From Corynebacterium suranareeae (GTDB taxonomy: Bacteria; Actinomycetota; Actinomycetes; Mycobacteriales; Mycobacteriaceae), in contig NZ_AP017369.1 of assembly GCF_002355155.1 (NCBI RefSeq), forward strand, positions 496,001 to 560,000: a stretch of DNA of 64,000 nucleotides, in the 5' to 3' direction. The notes under the pieces are model-generated. The model worked only from the letters and a program-made list of their open reading frames with translations, was not told the DNA's origin and searched no databases. How positions within the stretch are numbered: position 1 is the stretch's first letter; each line of letters starts with the position of its first letter. Below are positions 60,965 through 64,000 of the stretch, piece by piece. The position numbers and the translations under genes were made by a program.

Positions 60965-61403
60965 AGATGATTCTTTCTGTTGAATTCACGGATAACAGCC
61001 TATGAATAGAACGGTCTGTCCACAACAGTTTCATCTACTCTGAATATTCCCACTTCAGGCATGGTTTTTTTTATTTTTGTGGTTTAGATTTTGGGCGCAG
61101 AGTACCTCTCCTTGCCTGGTAATTGGCGGGAATCTCGGCGGGAAAGTAGTTAATTGACTGCCGTTAAGGAAAAATAGTAGACAGAATGGTTCGCTTTCCC
61201 TGAACCAAATAGTCCTGAATGCTGATTTCCGGGAATAACCGCTGACGTAACTTCAATGACGCTCCCATTTGACGCTGATTCGTTTGATGTCAACAGAAAG
61301 ATGACATGAAATCACTAATTCAAGTCTTAGATTTCTGATCGAGAGCAGAGCAATTTGCTTCACTTGTATCACTCAGAGTGATACAAGTGAAGCTTTTAAA
61401 GAA
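60965..61403. other. Promoter region of transporter operon plus hairpin
   Basis: Non-coding. It includes the promoter of the leftward operon next to 60964, an unusual T-run (TTTTTTTTATTTTTG, about 61064-61078), and the hairpin at 61357-61393. No regulator gene is next to the operon and no named operator is seen. Confidence 0.5.
61357..61393 (-). terminator. 17-bp hairpin terminator
   Basis: GCTTCACTTGTATCACT (61357-61373) pairs perfectly with AGTGATACAAGTGAAGC (61377-61393) with a 3-base loop. It lies just beyond the stop of the leftward winged-helix gene. TTTTAAAG on the plus side suggests it could act both ways. Confidence 0.75.
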
Positions 61404-62381
61404 CTAAACCGGCAGCGCCTCACCCTGAACCACTTTGAATGGTTTGAACACACCGTTTTTGCCGGGGCCGATGCTGAAAAGGTGCTCTGGATCCATAACG
61501 TGGCTGCGGTCGGTGTAGGAAAGTAGGTATTCGTCGAAGGCGGGGAGGGTTAGTTCCAACGCTAGTGCATCTGCAACCTCTGCGTCTGTGACATCATCTG
61601 CCCAGGTAGGCATCCACATTTCTTCACCGTTCGGGCCTTCAACTGAGTGAATCAACCCATCCGCAGCCACCGCAGCGATACCTTTCTTTACATCACGTAC
61701 CGTCAGTCCGGTCCACCACACCAGATCTTTTACAGTGGCAGCGCCGCGGGAGTGGAAGTAGCGGCGGGTCATTTCTGTAAGTGCTTCATCGCCGCTAAGG
61801 GCTAGTGAAAGGGGGCAGATGGAATCGAGAAGCACAAAGGAATCTTCCGTACCGATGGGTGGGCCTTGCACGATGTCACCCTCGCCACCGAAATGTCGAA
61901 GGAGATGTTGGCCTCTGTGTTCACCGGGGTCAACGTCCACGGAGCGGAAAATTTCATAGGCCTGTGTGCGCGATACGGGGGATTTTTCAGCCGCAGTTGC
62001 TAGGGCGGTGCGGGCGCGGTGGACTGCGGCGCTATCAAGCGAAAGGCTGGATCGGCGCTTTGCTGAAGCGGCCAGGATGCGTGGGGAACACAGCAGCGTC
62101 ATCCAGCGGACATCTTCGGCGGCGAGAATTTGGTGGGTGCCGCGTTGTGTCCAGCTGCGGATGAGCAGTGATTTTTCTAATGCCGTGGCGGCGTCGGCGT
62201 TTTCCGCGCGGGTGTCTAACGCGACGAGTGCCGAACCGCGTTGTTGGGCCTGGCTGGCGAGCATGTGTTTTGCCACGTCGACGGCATTGCCCTCGGGCTT
62301 AAAATTCAACGCCACAGACGGGGCAAGCAGCTGCGAAATGAGGCGTAGGGCGCGGACGCGTTCTAGAGAAAGTGCAGGCAT
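61404..62381 (-). CDS. Winged-helix DNA-binding protein (YcaQ/AlkX family)
   Basis: 325 aa, HTH_42 family. N-terminal LSLERVRALRLISQLL and the QQRGSALVALDTRAENADA region match the family, as does RSWTQRGTHQILAAEDVRWM. TRRYFHSRGAATVKDLVWWTGL is the signature of the second winged helix. A final PAFDEYLLSYTDRSHV strand is typical. Relatives include AlkX/YcaQ-type DNA glycosylases acting on interstrand crosslinks, but I cannot tell whether this one is a glycosylase or only DNA-binding. It is monocistronic and divergent from the next gene. Confidence 0.8.
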   Translation of the reverse strand: MPALSLERVRALRLISQLLAPSVALNFKPEGNAVDVAKHMLASQAQQRGSALVALDTRAENADAATALEKSLLIRSWTQRGTHQILAAEDVRWMTLLCSPRILAASAKRRSSLSLDSAAVHRARTALATAAEKSPVSRTQAYEIFRSVDVDPGEHRGQHLLRHFGGEGDIVQGPPIGTEDSFVLLDSICPLSLALSGDEALTEMTRRYFHSRGAATVKDLVWWTGLTVRDVKKGIAAVAADGLIHSVEGPNGEEMWMPTWADDVTDAEVADALALELTLPAFDEYLLSYTDRSHVMDPEHLFSIGPGKNGVFKPFKVVQGEALPV

Positions 62382-62440
62382 AACCCCTAAAATACCCTGA
62401 TCTTCCCCCGTCTCCTGCCCCCGTGTCCACCCCTGCGTAC

Positions 62441-62453
62441 ATAATAGGACGCA
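62441..62453 (+). promoter_or_regulatory. Putative leaderless promoter of DUF445 gene
   Basis: CATAAT (62441-62446) ends 7 bases before ATG 62453, placing transcription start at the ATG. No ribosome site is present. Confidence 0.4.
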
Positions 62454-63757
62454 TGGGAAAACATGAGGTTGCTCAGCAGACGGTTCCGGGTCCTTCGCCG
62501 GAAATGGAAGCGCAGCGGCGTAAAGAGTTACGCAAGCACAAGGCCATTGCCACTGGCCTGTTGATTTTTGCTGCCGCTGTGTATTTTCTGTGCCGTTTTG
62601 TGGAGACTCGTCCGGGCGAAACCGCAGCGTGGGTAGGTTTTGTGCGTGCTGCGGCAGAGGCCGGAATGATCGGTGGTTTGGCGGACTGGTTCGCGGTCAC
62701 TGCATTATTCCGCCATCCGTTGTGGCTGCCCATCCCGCACACCGCGATTATCCCGCGCAAAAAAGACCAACTAGGTGAGGCACTTAGCGGGTTCGTGGGG
62801 GATAACTTCCTAAACGCCCAGCTTATTACGGAAAAAGTATCGCAGGCGCAGATCCCAGAGCGCGCCGGGGAGTGGCTTGCGCAGCCGGAAAATGGTGAGA
62901 AAGTTTCGCGCGAAGTCGGCAAATTGACCGCCAATATTGTGCGCGCCATCGATCCGGCAGATGCTGAAGCGGTGATCAAATCCGCGGTGATCGATAAGCT
63001 TGCGGAACCCACCTGGGGTCCGCCAGCTGGGCGTTTGCTGGAGCAGCTGCTGGCAGAAGGCAAGGCCGAACCGGTTGTCCAGGAACTCGCGCAGTGGCTG
63101 CACAAAAAGGCGCTGGGTTCCGAGCCTCTGATTGATCGCCTGCTCAACGAACGCCGTCCGATTTGGGCGCCGAAGTTCACCGCGCAGCTGGTCAGTGGCA
63201 AAGTCTATGATGAGGTCATCAAATTCACCGAAGCCGTCGCTGCCGATCCCAACCACGAAGCCCGCAAATCGCTGCGCCGATTCCTCAACAAATTGGCGCA
63301 AGACCTGCAGCATGACCCAGACATGATCGTCAAAGTCGAGGAAATCAAACGCGACATCATGGGCTCCGGCGCCATCGCGCAAGCCGCGCCGACCATCTGG
63401 GCATCCGCCTCCGAGTCGCTCATCGAATCGGCCACCGACGAGTCATCAATTCTGCGCCGCAAAATCGCCGAAGCAGCTACCAGCTGGGGTCAAAGATTGC
63501 TTGTCGACGACTCCCTCCGGCAATCACTCGATACCCGGATTACCGGCGCCGCCGCTTTCCTCGCCGACAATTATGCCCCCGAAGTCACCGGCATCATCTC
63601 CGAAACCATTGAACGCTGGGACGCAGAAGAAGCTTCGGAGAAAATCGAACTCATGGTGGGCAAAGACCTCCAATACATCCGCCTTAATGGCACAATTGTA
63701 GGTGCATTAGCAGGACTGGCCATTTACACTATTTCCCATATACTCTTCGGAGCCTAA
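62453..63757 (+). CDS. DUF445 membrane protein
   Basis: 434 aa with membrane helices at both ends: residues about 28-50 (IATGLLIFAAAVYFLCRF), a short hydrophobic region about 57-85, and a C-terminal GALAGLAIYTISHILFG. Between them lies a long charged helical part. The GMIGGLADWFAVTALFRHPL segment is the DUF445/YjiN signature. Function is unknown. A longer frame from 62423 is possible but lacks a ribosome site. The next gene begins 15 nt downstream, probably in the same operon. Confidence 0.85.
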   Translation: MGKHEVAQQTVPGPSPEMEAQRRKELRKHKAIATGLLIFAAAVYFLCRFVETRPGETAAWVGFVRAAAEAGMIGGLADWFAVTALFRHPLWLPIPHTAIIPRKKDQLGEALSGFVGDNFLNAQLITEKVSQAQIPERAGEWLAQPENGEKVSREVGKLTANIVRAIDPADAEAVIKSAVIDKLAEPTWGPPAGRLLEQLLAEGKAEPVVQELAQWLHKKALGSEPLIDRLLNERRPIWAPKFTAQLVSGKVYDEVIKFTEAVAADPNHEARKSLRRFLNKLAQDLQHDPDMIVKVEEIKRDIMGSGAIAQAAPTIWASASESLIESATDESSILRRKIAEAATSWGQRLLVDDSLRQSLDTRITGAAAFLADNYAPEVTGIISETIERWDAEEASEKIELMVGKDLQYIRLNGTIVGALAGLAIYTISHILFGA

Positions 63758-63772
63758 CTAGGAGTAACCATC

Positions 63773-64000
63773 ATGTCCGATGCAAAAGACGATTCCATCC
63801 TGTCCAAGTGGAGCAACGCAGCCTCCGAACTCGGCGATGCCGTCAGTGGAGTAGCCAAGAAGGTCCGTGAAGAACTCTCCGAGAAGGAAACCTTCAGCAA
63901 GCTTAAAACCGAAGCCACCGAAGCTGTCGACCAAGCAAAGTCCGGATCCTACGTTGATGCAGGTAAAGAATTCGCTCGTGATGCCGGGTCCATCCTCAAA
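63773..64000 (+). CDS. Charged helical protein, cut by window edge
   Basis: ATG 63773 after an AGGAG site opens MSDAKDDSILSKWSNAASEL and continues open to the window end (76 codons). The sequence is Lys/Glu/Ala-rich helix without a signal peptide, similar in style to CsbD and apolipoprotein-like stress proteins. Function is unknown. Close spacing suggests co-transcription with the DUF445 gene. Confidence 0.8.
   Translation, partial: MSDAKDDSILSKWSNAASELGDAVSGVAKKVREELSEKETFSKLKTEATEAVDQAKSGSYVDAGKEFARDAGSILK

Overview
The window is a chromosomal segment of a corynebacterium, almost certainly Corynebacterium glutamicum or a very close relative. The evidence is the conserved order lpd, galU, a YbaK-type deacylase, ramB (divergent), sdhCAB, the mycolyltransferase gene next to the exopolysaccharide operon, DtxR/GlxR/RamB-type operators, and IS3 and ISL3 transposase remnants. 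I have no database access, so strain identity is from memory. The clade II catalase and the tetronate-type operon look like strain-variable cargo.

Layout. 0-3.6 kb: start of a leftward gene, an inverted-repeat-rich non-coding stretch, a DtxR-boxed siderophore-binding lipoprotein, then an AT-rich accessory patch with an unknown protein, an HTH regulator and an overlapping protein that may be SecB-like. 3.6-8.3 kb: a leftward run of S9 peptidase, M1 peptidase and multi-spanning membrane protein. 8.3-10.1 kb: repeats and two related small secreted proteins plus a decayed 5' copy of one of them. 10.3-14.9 kb: a GntR/FCD regulator and an operon of four-carbon sugar-acid kinase, beta-hydroxyacid dehydrogenase and GntP permease. 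15.4-19.1 kb: CsbD protein, IS3 remnant and a two-domain clade II catalase that looks acquired. 19.3-22.9 kb: remnant of a third secreted paralogue, an Excalibur-domain protein, a possible structured RNA, a FUSC-type membrane protein and a corynemycolyltransferase.

23.5-41.8 kb is the exopolysaccharide locus. Chain-length tyrosine kinase and phosphatase come first, then a membrane protein with BNR-like repeats, a WbpM-type dehydratase, an initiating sugar-phosphate transferase, a reductase/epimerase, a GT4 transferase, a three-gene UDP-L-FucNAc module (capE-capF-capG type), a Wzy-like polymerase, a PaaK/CapK-like protein and a Wzx-like flippase. An ISL3 remnant separates this from two convergent genes (GT4 transferase and UDP-sugar dehydrogenase). 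The middle of the locus is AT-rich, as expected for an exchanged cassette. The enzyme set predicts an undecaprenyl-linked repeat containing QuiNAc-type and L-FucNAc sugars.

42.2-52.4 kb is core metabolism: a 37-codon peptide gene with its own ribosome site and terminator, lpd, galU, the deacylase, ramB, sdhCAB with a small membrane protein, and a second DtxR-boxed siderophore-binding lipoprotein. 53.1-61 kb is a leftward six-gene operon (FAD-linked 2-hydroxyacid dehydrogenase, complete Opp/Dpp-type importer, aminotransferase) suggesting uptake and oxidation/transamination of a peptide- or hydroxyacid-like compound. The window closes with a winged-helix protein, a DUF445 membrane protein and the start of a small charged protein.
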